This document shows, in pieces, positions 40,289-48,495 of a stretch of DNA of 64,000 nucleotides. Positions within the stretch are counted from its first letter, which is position 1. Each line of letters opens with the position of its first letter. This stretch comes from Chloroflexota bacterium (lineage in GTDB: Bacteria > Chloroflexota > Anaerolineae > Anaerolineales > VGOW01), in assembly GCA_016197225.1 (NCBI GenBank), contig JACPWC010000029.1, positions 1-64,000 of the forward strand, read 5' to 3'. The notes beneath the pieces are model-generated. The model was not told the origin of the DNA. It did not search any database and worked only from the letters and a program-made list of their open reading frames with translations. The position numbers and the translations under genes were made by a program.

Positions 40289-40917
40289 AAATCGTACTTC
40301 TCGTAGAAGGATGGACAGAGAAAGAACTGCCGCCATTTCTCAAGCGCTGGCTTGATCCCCAATTGCCACAACCCATTCGCATCCAGCCTGTGCGTTTTGA
40401 AGGCAACGCCCATTATTTGGATAACGTCGCCAACAAAACTCGGTTCCACTTATCCAACGATGATACCATCGCCGTTTTTGGATTGCTCGACCTCTATGGC
40501 TTGAAGCTCGACTATTCCAAACATGCTGACCGCGATCAAAAGATTGCCCACGCCCGCGCCGAGATAGTGAAACGTATTCCTGAAGCAGATCGCTCACGTT
40601 TCCGCCAACACTTTGCCGTGCATGAAACAGAGGCTTGGCTATTAAGCGATCCCCGTTTGTTCCCAGCCCTCAAGCTCTCCGCAAACTCTGCCCGCCCCGA
40701 AGATGTAAATTTCGATGAACCTCCATCCAAATTGCTAGATCGCCTCTTCAGCCAAAGTCGAGACGGGCGAGGCTACAAGAAAACGACTATGGCCCGTACG
40801 TTGTTGCCCAAACTTGATCCGGTTCTCGTCTATCAAAAGTGCCCCAACTTCAAATTGATGATGGACGAGATGCTGATGTTAGTCAAGAAAGCACTCGGCA
40901 ATCAGTCCAGTTCTTAA
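40285..40917 (+). CDS. DUF4276 protein, Toprim-nuclease-like partner of the ATPase
   Basis: The N-terminus, LLVEGWTEKE (Glu8, Glu12), resembles the LVEGxTE strand of OLD-type Toprim nucleases. FGLLDLYG holds Asp69 in a possible metal-site strand, and HETEAWLLSDP (Glu114, Glu116) is a DUF4276 hallmark. At 210 residues it matches the family. The start overlaps the ATPase stop (ATGA), so the pair is produced together. A role in defence is inferred from this architecture, which parallels PARIS and other ATPase-plus-Toprim pairs. Confidence 0.8.
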   Translation: MKIVLLVEGWTEKELPPFLKRWLDPQLPQPIRIQPVRFEGNAHYLDNVANKTRFHLSNDDTIAVFGLLDLYGLKLDYSKHADRDQKIAHARAEIVKRIPEADRSRFRQHFAVHETEAWLLSDPRLFPALKLSANSARPEDVNFDEPPSKLLDRLFSQSRDGRGYKKTTMARTLLPKLDPVLVYQKCPNFKLMMDEMLMLVKKALGNQSSS

Positions 40918-40933
40918 AGAGAAAGGTAAACCC

Positions 40934-41410
40934 ATGTCCCGTAAAGACTCCATCCACCAAAGAATTACTGCCGACCACGCCGCCAGCATGTCAATCTTCA
41001 ACAGCTTCACCGCCGAGCAGTGGGAAATGCCCGCGCCGTCCGACGAGGGCGCGCAGTGGAAGGCCCGCGACGTGCTGGCCCACCTCGCCGTCTCCGAAGG
41101 CGGCCAACTCGGCCAGATCGAGCGTTGCCTCAAAGGCGAAGCCCCCGTGCCCGACGACTTTGACCTCAACCGTTTCAATCGCCGCTCTGTGCAAAAACAG
41201 GCCGAAAAGTCAGTGGCCGACTTTCTAAATATGATCGAAACCGGCCACGCCCAGGTGCTGGCAACGCTTGATACCGTCGCCGACGCCGACTTCGACAAAA
41301 GCGGCAGGCACGCCCGCGGCGACGTGATCACCATTGAGCAATTCTTCATCCGCACCACCGAGCACCGGGTTCAGCACGCCGAAGAACTGAAGCGAGCTTT
41401 ATCAGGTTAG
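40934..41410 (+). CDS. DinB-like four-helix protein, copy 2
   Basis: A 158-residue helical protein paralogous to copy 1: WKARDVLAHLAVSEG, PDDFDLNRFN, ADADFDKSGRH, and a late TTEHRVQHAEELKRAL helix carrying His residues. A ribosome-binding site (AGAGAAAGG) lies upstream. It starts 16 bases after the DUF4276 gene. The two copies most simply represent an old tandem duplication later split by the two-gene insertion. Confidence 0.75.
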   Translation: MSRKDSIHQRITADHAASMSIFNSFTAEQWEMPAPSDEGAQWKARDVLAHLAVSEGGQLGQIERCLKGEAPVPDDFDLNRFNRRSVQKQAEKSVADFLNMIETGHAQVLATLDTVADADFDKSGRHARGDVITIEQFFIRTTEHRVQHAEELKRALSG

Positions 41411-41420
41411 CCTGCGTATT

Positions 41421-41472
41421 GCGTAGTGCGTATAGCGTAATGGCTCTACGGAATACGGAATATGCACTACGC
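41421..41472 (+). repeat. Intergenic inverted repeat
   Basis: GCGTAGTGCGTAT (41421-41433) pairs with ATATGCACTACGC (41460-41472) with one mismatch; the centre holds two tacggaa copies. Confidence 0.7.
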
Positions 41473-41498
41473 CCTACTTTACCAACCGACTGCCTCTT

Positions 41499-41960
41499 AT
41501 GCCACCCATCCACGACGTTGTAGTCAAAAAACTCGCTACCCACTCTGACGACCGGGGCTACTTCCGCGAAATTTTGCGCGAAGACGACAACCTGCTCCGT
41601 CACTTCGGCCAGACCTCCATTACCAAAACTTACCCCGGCGTGATCAAAGCCTTCCACTGGCACAACCACCAGGACGACATTTGGTACGTCGCCAGCGGCA
41701 TGGCCCGTGTGGTGCTCCACGACCGGCGCGAAGGCTCGCCCACCAAAGGCGTGACTCAGGTGGTTTACGCGGGCGAGGACAACCCGGTCATCATCCTGAT
41801 CCCGATCGGCATCGCCCACGGCTACCAGGTGTTGGGCAACCAGCCCGTCATCCTGTTCTACCACGTCACCAAAGCCTACGACCCCAAGAACCCGGATGAA
41901 GAACGCATCCCGTGGGACGATCCAGAGATCGGCTTCGACTGGTCTATCCAGAATCGCTAA
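41499..41960 (+). CDS. RmlC-like cupin (dTDP-4-dehydrorhamnose 3,5-epimerase family)
   Basis: DDRGYFREIL near residue 17 is the opening of the RmlC family. IKAFHWHNHQDDIWYVASGMARVVLHDRR and IPIGIAHGYQVLG form the cupin core with a His near the RmlC catalytic position. At 153 residues it is shorter than RmlC (about 185). It may epimerise or bind a nucleotide sugar, a plausible helper for the rhamnosyl-type transferases in the window, but there are no rmlABD genes beside it. Confidence 0.78.
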   Translation: MPPIHDVVVKKLATHSDDRGYFREILREDDNLLRHFGQTSITKTYPGVIKAFHWHNHQDDIWYVASGMARVVLHDRREGSPTKGVTQVVYAGEDNPVIILIPIGIAHGYQVLGNQPVILFYHVTKAYDPKNPDEERIPWDDPEIGFDWSIQNR

Positions 41961-41961
41961 T

Positions 41962-42008
41962 CTCCCATTCTCTAATTCTCTGATTCTCAGAGAATTAGAG
42001 AATGGGAG
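41962..42008 (+). repeat. Perfect 22-bp inverted repeat with a 3-base loop
   Basis: The left arm at 41962-41983 (CTCCCATTCTCTAATTCTCT and two more bases) is the exact reverse complement of 41987-42008. The loop is TTC. It begins one base after the cupin stop and ends 16 bases before the moeA ATG, with partial extra copies (gagaattggagaatt) running up to it. Confidence 0.9.
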
Positions 42009-42024
42009 AATTGGAGAATTCCGC

Positions 42025-43035
42025 ATGGCTGAGTTCTTCAACGTCCTGCCACCCGCTCTCGCGCTGGCCGAGTTGTTCAAGCATCTGCCTGCCAGCGTCC
42101 ACCCTGAAAGTATCCTCACGGTTGACGCGCTCGACCGCGTCACGGCCGAGCCGGTTCGCTCGCCCGCCGCGCTCCCGGCCTTCCCGCGCTCGACGATGGA
42201 CGGTTACGCCGTCCGCGCCCAAGATACTTTTGGCGCGTCCGCAACTTTGCCTGCTTCCGGGGCAACCGTCATCGAGGCGGGGAGACGTTTGAGGCCGCAA
42301 GACCTGGGTGGCTTGATGGCATTAGGCATCACGTCAGTGATGGTCGCCCGTCGTCCAACGTTCGCCATCCTTGCCACCGGCGATGAAGTCGTGCCGCCAG
42401 AGTCTCACGCAGGGCCAGGCCAGATTCGGGACATCAACTCGTATTCAGTGGGCGGCCTGGTTCAACGGGCTGGCGGCCTCCCCGTCCGTTACGGCATCGC
42501 CCCCGATAACTTCAATACACTAATAACCACTTCCACAAAAGCTTTGAGCGAATGCGATGGTCTGATTTTGTCGGCAGGCAGTTCGGTGAGCGTGCGCGAC
42601 ATGACCGGCGACGTGATCAACCGACTGGGCAAGCCGGGCGTGCTGGTGCACGGGGTGGCGGTGAAACCGGGCAAGCCGACCCTGCTGGCGGTGTGTGACG
42701 GCAAACCCGTCTTTGGCCTGCCGGGCAATCCGGTGAGCGCCCTGGTCATCGCCGAGTTGTTTGTCAAGCCAACGATTGAGCGCATGTTGGGTTTGCGCGA
42801 AAGCCTGACGCGGCGCGTGCGAGCCAAACTCACGCGCAACATTGCCTCCGAGGCCGGACGCGAAGATTACGTGCCCGCCCGCCTCGTCGAGCGCGACGGC
42901 GAAATGCTGGCCGAGCCGGTCTTCGGCAAGTCGAACCTGATCTTCACCCTCATCCGCGCCGACGGCATCATCCACATTCCGCTCAACGCGAACGGGGTGA
43001 GCGAGGGCGAGATGGTGGAGGTGAGGTTGTTTTAG
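42025..43035 (+). CDS. moeA: MoeA-like molybdopterin molybdotransferase lacking most of domain II
   Basis: FPRSTMDGYAVRAQDT, AILATGDEVVPP, ILSAGSSVSVRDMTGDVI, VAVKPGKPTLLAVCDGKPVFGLPGNPVSALV and a C-terminal domain IV identify MoeA, which inserts molybdate into adenylylated molybdopterin. After TFGASATLPA the sequence jumps to VIEAGRRLRPQDLGGLMALGI, so the domain II beta barrel with its TGAxxPxGADAVV motif is missing. The protein is 336 residues against about 400. The frame stays open. Either it is a natural short variant or an in-frame deletion mutant. The start is ATG 42025. Confidence 0.8.
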   Translation: MAEFFNVLPPALALAELFKHLPASVHPESILTVDALDRVTAEPVRSPAALPAFPRSTMDGYAVRAQDTFGASATLPASGATVIEAGRRLRPQDLGGLMALGITSVMVARRPTFAILATGDEVVPPESHAGPGQIRDINSYSVGGLVQRAGGLPVRYGIAPDNFNTLITTSTKALSECDGLILSAGSSVSVRDMTGDVINRLGKPGVLVHGVAVKPGKPTLLAVCDGKPVFGLPGNPVSALVIAELFVKPTIERMLGLRESLTRRVRAKLTRNIASEAGREDYVPARLVERDGEMLAEPVFGKSNLIFTLIRADGIIHIPLNANGVSEGEMVEVRLF

Positions 43036-43039
43036 TAGC

Positions 43040-43056
43040 GCGAGTTGCCAACTCGC
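43040..43056 (+). repeat. Short intergenic palindrome
   Basis: GCGAGTTG, C, CAACTCGC: a perfect 8-bp hairpin between moeA and the TrpF-like gene. Confidence 0.6.
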
Positions 43057-43077
43057 TCCACGTTTTCACGCCAGTGC

Positions 43078-43743
43078 ATGCTTATTCAAATCTACGCCTT
43101 CACGAACATTGAGCAGGCGCAAGCCGCCGCCGAACTTGGCGTGGATCACATTGGCTTTGTGGCCGGCAAGTACGGTCTGGTTCACGGCGAGTTGACGTTC
43201 GCCGAAGCGCGGCAACTGGCCGCCTCTCTGCCGCCGGGCACAAAGCGCGTGGCGCTGACGATGGCGACCGGCGTTGACGAAATTCGGCGCATGGCTGACG
43301 CCGTTCAGCCGGACATCGTTCACATTTCCACCGACGTTCACGAGGTGGGCGTGGAGGCGATGTCCCAACTGAGAAAGCAGTTGCCATCATCTGTCCAACT
43401 GATGAAGGCTGTGCCGGTTGAAGATGAATCCAGTATCGCCCTCGCCCACCAGTTTGCGCCAGTAAGCAACTGGTTTCTGCTCGACACCAAAGTGCGCGGC
43501 CTGCCCGGCGTGGGCGCAAGCGGCCGCGCGCACGACTGGCGCCTCAGCCGCCGCATCGCCGAAAGCGTCAGCGTTCCGGTCATTCTCGCCGGCGGCCTGT
43601 CAACAGAAAACGTAAGAGGGGCCATCGAGGCGGTTCAACCGTCGGGAGTCGATTCCAACACGGCCACCAACATGCCGGGTAGCCCGGTCGCAAAAGATAT
43701 GGATCGCATCCGCGCCTTTGTCGCCGCCGTGAAGGGGACATGA
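43078..43743 (+). CDS. TrpF-like (phosphoribosylanthranilate isomerase family) TIM barrel
   Basis: AAELGVDHIGFVAGK, FLLDTKVRGLPGVGASGRAHDW and VPVILAGGLSTENVRGAI follow TrpF, including the Asp of LLDTK. The catalytic Cys of the KICG motif is missing: the first strand reads LIQIYAFTN. A normal TrpF reaction is therefore unlikely, and no other trp gene is nearby. The PfkB kinase gene overlaps its stop (ATGA), which suggests a sugar-phosphate pathway. The start is ATG 43078. Confidence 0.72.
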   Translation: MLIQIYAFTNIEQAQAAAELGVDHIGFVAGKYGLVHGELTFAEARQLAASLPPGTKRVALTMATGVDEIRRMADAVQPDIVHISTDVHEVGVEAMSQLRKQLPSSVQLMKAVPVEDESSIALAHQFAPVSNWFLLDTKVRGLPGVGASGRAHDWRLSRRIAESVSVPVILAGGLSTENVRGAIEAVQPSGVDSNTATNMPGSPVAKDMDRIRAFVAAVKGT

Positions 43744-44723
43744 GCGAAGCCATCGTGTTGGGCGACATCAACGTGGATGTGTTGATGCCGATCTCAACTT
43801 ACCCCCGGCCCGGCGGCGACGCGCTATCCGGGCAGATGACGACGCAGGCAGGCGGCTCGGCGGCGAATACGGCCATTGCGCTGGCGAAGCTCGGTGTGGC
43901 CGCCAGCATGGTGGGGCGGCTGGGTGAGGACGTTTGGGGCAGTCTGGCACTGCGCGCCCTGACAGACTCTGGCGTGGAAGTCAGCGCGGTTCAACACGAC
44001 GAGGCCGCCTCAACCGGGTTGTTCTTCATCCCCATCACGCCCGACGGCGAGCGCACCATGTTCGGCCATCGCGGCGCAAACGTCAACACCGAACCCTCCG
44101 CCATCAACCCAACAATTTTCAAAGGCGCGCGATTTCTACATCTGTCGGGCTATGCCCTGCTCGAGCCGCCTCAGCGCGAGGCGGCTCTACAGGCAATTGA
44201 ACTGGCCGGGCAACATGGCCTCGCACTTTCACTCGACACCGGCCTCCTGCCGGCGCTGGCTCGAACAGACGAGATCGGCCAACTCCTGCCGCGCCTGTCA
44301 ATTTGCGTGCTGGGCGTGGAGGAGGCGCGGGCGCTGGCAGTCGGCGACTCGCCCGCCGACCTGGCCCGGGCGCTCGTAGCGCGCGGCGTAAAGCTGGTGG
44401 GCCTCAAGCTGGGCGCGGAGGGTTGTTTGCTGGCCGACTCGTCGGGCTTGTTTAACGTGCCGTCGTTTTCAGTGAAGGCGGTAGACACAACCGGCGCGGG
44501 CGACGCCTTTAGCGCCGGATTGATCTACGGGCAGTTGCGTGGCCTGAGCCTGCCTGCCGCCGGCACGCTGGCGAACACGCTGGGCAGTTTAGCCGCCGCA
44601 ACCTGGGGAGCCGGCCCGGCCCTACCAGGGCGCGAAGCCGTGAGGAAACGACTGGCTGCGGAGGCGGCAACTGCCGAGGATGAGCGAACGAGGTGGATCG
44701 AGGAAGTATTAGCGAAGGTTTGA
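43740..44723 (+). CDS. PfkB family carbohydrate kinase
   Basis: GDINVDVLMPI opens the fold. GGSAANTAIALAKLG is the N-terminal PfkB signature and DTTGAGDAFSAGLIYG is the C-terminal signature with the catalytic Asp. It phosphorylates a sugar or nucleoside such as ribose, fructose or a deoxysugar. It is translationally coupled to the TrpF-like gene. A palindrome-like GAGCCGCCTC/GAGGCGGCTC at 44163-44187 lies in the conserved EPPQREAAL segment and is probably native coding sequence. The gene is convergent with the exporter operon. Confidence 0.86.
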   Translation: MSEAIVLGDINVDVLMPISTYPRPGGDALSGQMTTQAGGSAANTAIALAKLGVAASMVGRLGEDVWGSLALRALTDSGVEVSAVQHDEAASTGLFFIPITPDGERTMFGHRGANVNTEPSAINPTIFKGARFLHLSGYALLEPPQREAALQAIELAGQHGLALSLDTGLLPALARTDEIGQLLPRLSICVLGVEEARALAVGDSPADLARALVARGVKLVGLKLGAEGCLLADSSGLFNVPSFSVKAVDTTGAGDAFSAGLIYGQLRGLSLPAAGTLANTLGSLAAATWGAGPALPGREAVRKRLAAEAATAEDERTRWIEEVLAKV

Positions 44724-44764
44724 GGTAGAGAGCCGGGCCGTCATCGGGCGACGAGACGTTGCCC

Positions 44765-46081
44765 CTACTTGTCGAACGTCACTGCCGCCGTCAGGCCCCA
44801 GCGGGCCAGCGGGTTGCCTTCGGTGAGAACGACTTTAACGGTGTAGGTGATGTCGCCGCGTTTTTCCTCAAACACCGTGCCAATGGATTCAACCTTGCCC
44901 CTCAATGTCACATCCGGCAGAGCATCCAACACAATATCCGCCCCTTGTCCTTCTGTGATCTTCACCACTTCGATCTCGGTCAGGTTGTCGGTCTCAACCC
45001 TCCAACTGGAGAAGTCGGCCAGGGTAACTACCGCCTGGCCCGGCGCAACCTGCTCGCCAACTTTCAGGCCAAGCTTGGCCACCGTGCCCGTGAACGGGGC
45101 ACGCAGTTCGGTATTGTCCAGCGCCACCTTCGCCGCCGTCAGCGCCGATTGAGCCGTGGCCAGCCGGGCCTCGGCCAGCGCCAGTTGATCCGGGTCGGGG
45201 CCGGACTGCACTTTGCCCAGCCGCCTCTGGACGTCGGTCAGGCGGGCCTCAGCCAGAGACGCCTCGGCCTGGGCCACGGCCAGCTTGAGGGCATCCGGCG
45301 AACGCTGGGCGGCGGCTAAATTCTGTTGAGAATCTTCCAGCGCTTTTTGCGCGTCTTCAATGGCATTGGCGTTCGCGGTCTGCGCCTGTTGCAAACGTAT
45401 CTCGGCAATGCGGACGGCGTGAGCGGCGTCATTGTAAACATCCTGGGCGTCCTCAACACTTTGAGGATCGCAGTTGCCACAGCCGTCATTCCCCGACTTC
45501 ACTCGGCCTAAATACTCCTCGGCCAACTTCAAACCATCGCGGGCCGCCTGCAAACCGGCTGTGGCCGCTCCAATGTCGGTGATCTCGGATTCCTGTTGAG
45601 CTTGAGTCAGCGCCAGTTGGGCGTCTTCCACCCGTTCCTGATAAAAATCAATATCCGGGTTGCTCAGGTTTCGCAAACGCCGCTGGGCCTTGTCCAGCGC
45701 CTCCCGAGCCTGAGCCGCTTCGGCTTCCAGCTGCGCTTTTACCAGCGCCGCGTTCTCTTTCAAATCGTCGAGCGCCTGTCGGGCGTTGAGCACCTCAAGC
45801 TCTGTTCGAGCCGCTTCGGCCTGCAAAGCCTCGCTGTTTCCCAGCCGGGCGATCACGTCGCCCTCGGCCACCGCTCCGCCCTCGGCGGCCAGCACCTCAA
45901 CCACTTTGCCGCCGGCGCTAAACGAGAGCTGAACAAAATTGGCCGGCACCAGCCGCCCCTCGGCGCTCACGGCAAAGTTGTCAACGACGATGGGCACCTC
46001 GGCGGCGGGAGTCGGGGTGGCGTTGCTGCAGGCGGCCAGCATGAGGCCGCTCACCAGAAGCATGAAGAAGGTTTTTTTCAT
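44765..46081 (-). CDS. MacA-type efflux adaptor, lipoprotein (HlyD family)
   Basis: A lipoprotein signal (LMLAACSN) is followed by a split lipoyl/barrel-sandwich domain (VVEVLAAEGGAVAEGDVIARLGN, and AKLGLKVGEQVAPGQAVVTLADF) that brackets a long alpha-helical hairpin (about residues 85-290). It bridges an inner-membrane exporter to the outside. It is the third gene of ATPase-permease-adaptor on this strand, 21 bases after the permease. ATG 46081 is preferred over 46096 because it begins the signal peptide. Confidence 0.85.
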   Translation of the reverse strand: MKKTFFMLLVSGLMLAACSNATPTPAAEVPIVVDNFAVSAEGRLVPANFVQLSFSAGGKVVEVLAAEGGAVAEGDVIARLGNSEALQAEAARTELEVLNARQALDDLKENAALVKAQLEAEAAQAREALDKAQRRLRNLSNPDIDFYQERVEDAQLALTQAQQESEITDIGAATAGLQAARDGLKLAEEYLGRVKSGNDGCGNCDPQSVEDAQDVYNDAAHAVRIAEIRLQQAQTANANAIEDAQKALEDSQQNLAAAQRSPDALKLAVAQAEASLAEARLTDVQRRLGKVQSGPDPDQLALAEARLATAQSALTAAKVALDNTELRAPFTGTVAKLGLKVGEQVAPGQAVVTLADFSSWRVETDNLTEIEVVKITEGQGADIVLDALPDVTLRGKVESIGTVFEEKRGDITYTVKVVLTEGNPLARWGLTAAVTFDK

Positions 46082-46102
46082 TGTGGTTAACTCCATATAC
46101 TG

Positions 46103-48493
46103 TTATTCGTAAGCCAGGCTTTCGCGCACGCTGATCCGGGTGGCCCGGCGGGCGGGCAGGCCGCTGGCCAGCAAGGACAGCGCCACCACGACCCCCAGCC
46201 AGATCCATAGGCCGGTGAAAGAGTAATGATAGACCGCCGGGAAATCAATCACCTCGCCCAGCGCGTCCACAAAAAATCTTCCGGCCAGCATGCTGAGCGG
46301 CACAGCCTGCGCCCAACTCAACACGCCCAGCAGGAGGCCTTCGCCCATAAAAATGAAACCCACATCCAACGACGACGCGCCCACCGCTCGCATCACGCCG
46401 ATCTCGCGGCGGCGCTCCAGCACGTTAATAGACAGCGTTCCCGACAGGCCGAAGCTCCCCACGACCGCGATCAAAAACGTCATGATCAGCAGAAGTGTGG
46501 TCAGGATACTGAACTGGGCGTTGGCCTGTTGCTGGCTTTTGAGGGCGGTGTCGGTGAAGCTCAAGTTGATGCCTTGCGACTTGAAGTAGTTGCGCATGTC
46601 TTTTTCAATGGCTGTCTGCGCTTCCAGCGTCTTCACTGTTCCGCGAATCTCAGCCACCGAGGCCCGGCCCACCAGACCCAGTTCTTCGTTGAGCGGGTCG
46701 CGGTACACATACGCCGTGTTCTGATCGCGCCCGGCCAGGTCGAAGATCAGGCCCACAATCGTCCACGACGACTTCCCCTTGTCGCCCAGGTCGAGTTGAA
46801 TCTGGTCGCCCACCCCCAGTCCCATCTTTCCAGCCAGCTTCTGATTCAACAACAGCGCCCGCCCGTCCGCCGGGTTCAACATTCGGCCCGCCGTTAATTG
46901 CGGCTCAAAGAGTTGCGTGTCTTTGGGAATACCGCGCAGAAAGATTTCGTGTTCACTGCCCGGGCCACTCGCGCCCGGCGCCTGGGCGTTAGCCGTGTAA
47001 AATACCCACATCTCGGCCTGATCCACGTCTGGCCGCGATTCGATCAGCGGCACCACTTCCTCAATCCGCTGAAACTGCTCGAAGCCGATGATGACATCGT
47101 AGCCGAAGCCTTTGAAGATTTGCAGGATGGTTTCGTTGAACGAGTAGTGGGTGCTGATGACCATCATGAAGATCGTCCCGGCGGCGATCAGGGTGATCTC
47201 GGTGAGGACTACGCGCCCGGCCCGCCGGAACGTGTTGCGCAGGGCAAGCGCCACCATGCGGGGGAGGCCTTGTACCTGGCCCAAAATTCGATCCAGCAAA
47301 CGTCCGCCATAACGCCCAGTTCCGAGGCCATAAGCATTCAAGGCTTCGCGAACCGAGATGGCAACACCTTGCAACACCGGCCACAGCCCGGCCAGCAGGG
47401 GCGTCACCAGGCCGGCGCCGACCTGAGCCAGCAGTGCGAGTTGCAGAACCTCAAACGGCGCCGCCGGAACGTTGATCAGGCCTAGCATCCAACGGGCCAG
47501 GGCGTCAGCGCCAATCGCGCCGAAGGGCACGGCCAGCGCCAGGCTCAACATGCCGTAGACGGCCACCCCGGCCAGATACAGAGTCGCAATCTGATTCGAG
47601 AGTCCGCCCACAGTCTTCATGATCCCGATCTGCGGCACTTGTTGGGCGATGAGAGCGTTGATGGTGTTGATCACCAGAATGGTGCTGAGGCCGAGCGACA
47701 TGACGGCCATGACAGCCATAATGAGGCCGACGCCGTCCATCGTGTCCTGCAAGAAGTGGCGTCTGGGGTCTTGCGTTTGCACAAAGCTCACGCCCACGCC
47801 AATCTTGTTGAGCCGGGTCTCCGCCGCGTCGGCGGCGTAGTCAGCTTTCTCTTTGGTGTAATCGGGGATGGTGAACTTGATCTGCGAAAACTCGCGGTTG
47901 CCGCCCAGCGTCACCAGAGCGTCGCGCGTGGCGTAAAACGTCACATCCTGGCTGAAGGGCGGCGGAAACTGTTGCGGGTCGCGCACCGTGCCGCCGATCT
48001 GCATGGCCTTGGGTTTGTTGTTGACTTCAAAATAGATCGCGCCGCCCACTGCCGGCACATGATGGGGCGTAACATGATTGAACTCGACCGCAACTGCATC
48101 TGACGACGGCCAGACCCCGGAGCGCAGTTCAATCAGATCAAATTTCTGGTTCTCGTAGTCATCGAGGGCGATAACGGTGGCTTGCTCCCATTCGGCGTCG
48201 AGCGAGGGTTTCCAGCGGATGCTCAGGCTGGCCAAGCCTTCAGCGTCCACAACTTCAGGCAGGCGGGCGACGCTCTTCACTGTTTCATCGTCCACCAGGC
48301 CGCGCAAATATAAAATCACATTCGAGGGCCGGCTGGCTTCCTGCGAGATCGTCATCTGACGAGTGAGCAGGGTGTTGCTGGCAAAGATCATGCCCAGGGC
48401 CAGCACGCCCACGCCAATGCTGAGCACGACCAGCACAGTGCGGCCCTTATTGTTCCACAGGTCGCGCCAGACTTTGCGAAAGGCGGTGTTCAT
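46103..48493 (-). CDS. MacB/FtsX-type ABC exporter permease
   Basis: A 796-residue protein with two FtsX domains: an N-terminal helix, a large extracytoplasmic domain, three helices near residues 255-360, then a second similar unit (about 415-790) ending ATRISVRESLAYE. The VLERRREIGVMRAVGAS motif is typical of LolCE/MacB permeases. Two units in one chain suggest a monomeric or pseudo-dimeric transporter. Its ATPase is two bases upstream. Confidence 0.87.
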   Translation of the reverse strand: MNTAFRKVWRDLWNNKGRTVLVVLSIGVGVLALGMIFASNTLLTRQMTISQEASRPSNVILYLRGLVDDETVKSVARLPEVVDAEGLASLSIRWKPSLDAEWEQATVIALDDYENQKFDLIELRSGVWPSSDAVAVEFNHVTPHHVPAVGGAIYFEVNNKPKAMQIGGTVRDPQQFPPPFSQDVTFYATRDALVTLGGNREFSQIKFTIPDYTKEKADYAADAAETRLNKIGVGVSFVQTQDPRRHFLQDTMDGVGLIMAVMAVMSLGLSTILVINTINALIAQQVPQIGIMKTVGGLSNQIATLYLAGVAVYGMLSLALAVPFGAIGADALARWMLGLINVPAAPFEVLQLALLAQVGAGLVTPLLAGLWPVLQGVAISVREALNAYGLGTGRYGGRLLDRILGQVQGLPRMVALALRNTFRRAGRVVLTEITLIAAGTIFMMVISTHYSFNETILQIFKGFGYDVIIGFEQFQRIEEVVPLIESRPDVDQAEMWVFYTANAQAPGASGPGSEHEIFLRGIPKDTQLFEPQLTAGRMLNPADGRALLLNQKLAGKMGLGVGDQIQLDLGDKGKSSWTIVGLIFDLAGRDQNTAYVYRDPLNEELGLVGRASVAEIRGTVKTLEAQTAIEKDMRNYFKSQGINLSFTDTALKSQQQANAQFSILTTLLLIMTFLIAVVGSFGLSGTLSINVLERRREIGVMRAVGASSLDVGFIFMGEGLLLGVLSWAQAVPLSMLAGRFFVDALGEVIDFPAVYHYSFTGLWIWLGVVVALSLLASGLPARRATRISVRESLAYE

Positions 48494-48495
48494 AG

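Noticed and set aside
43078-43743. Genuine trpF
   Set aside because: The catalytic Cys motif is absent and no trp genes are adjacent, so the standard function is not claimed.
44163-44187. GAGCCGCCTC/GAGGCGGCTC palindrome in the PfkB gene
   Set aside because: It encodes EPPQREAAL, a segment that looks native to PfkB kinases, so insertion is not needed to explain it.
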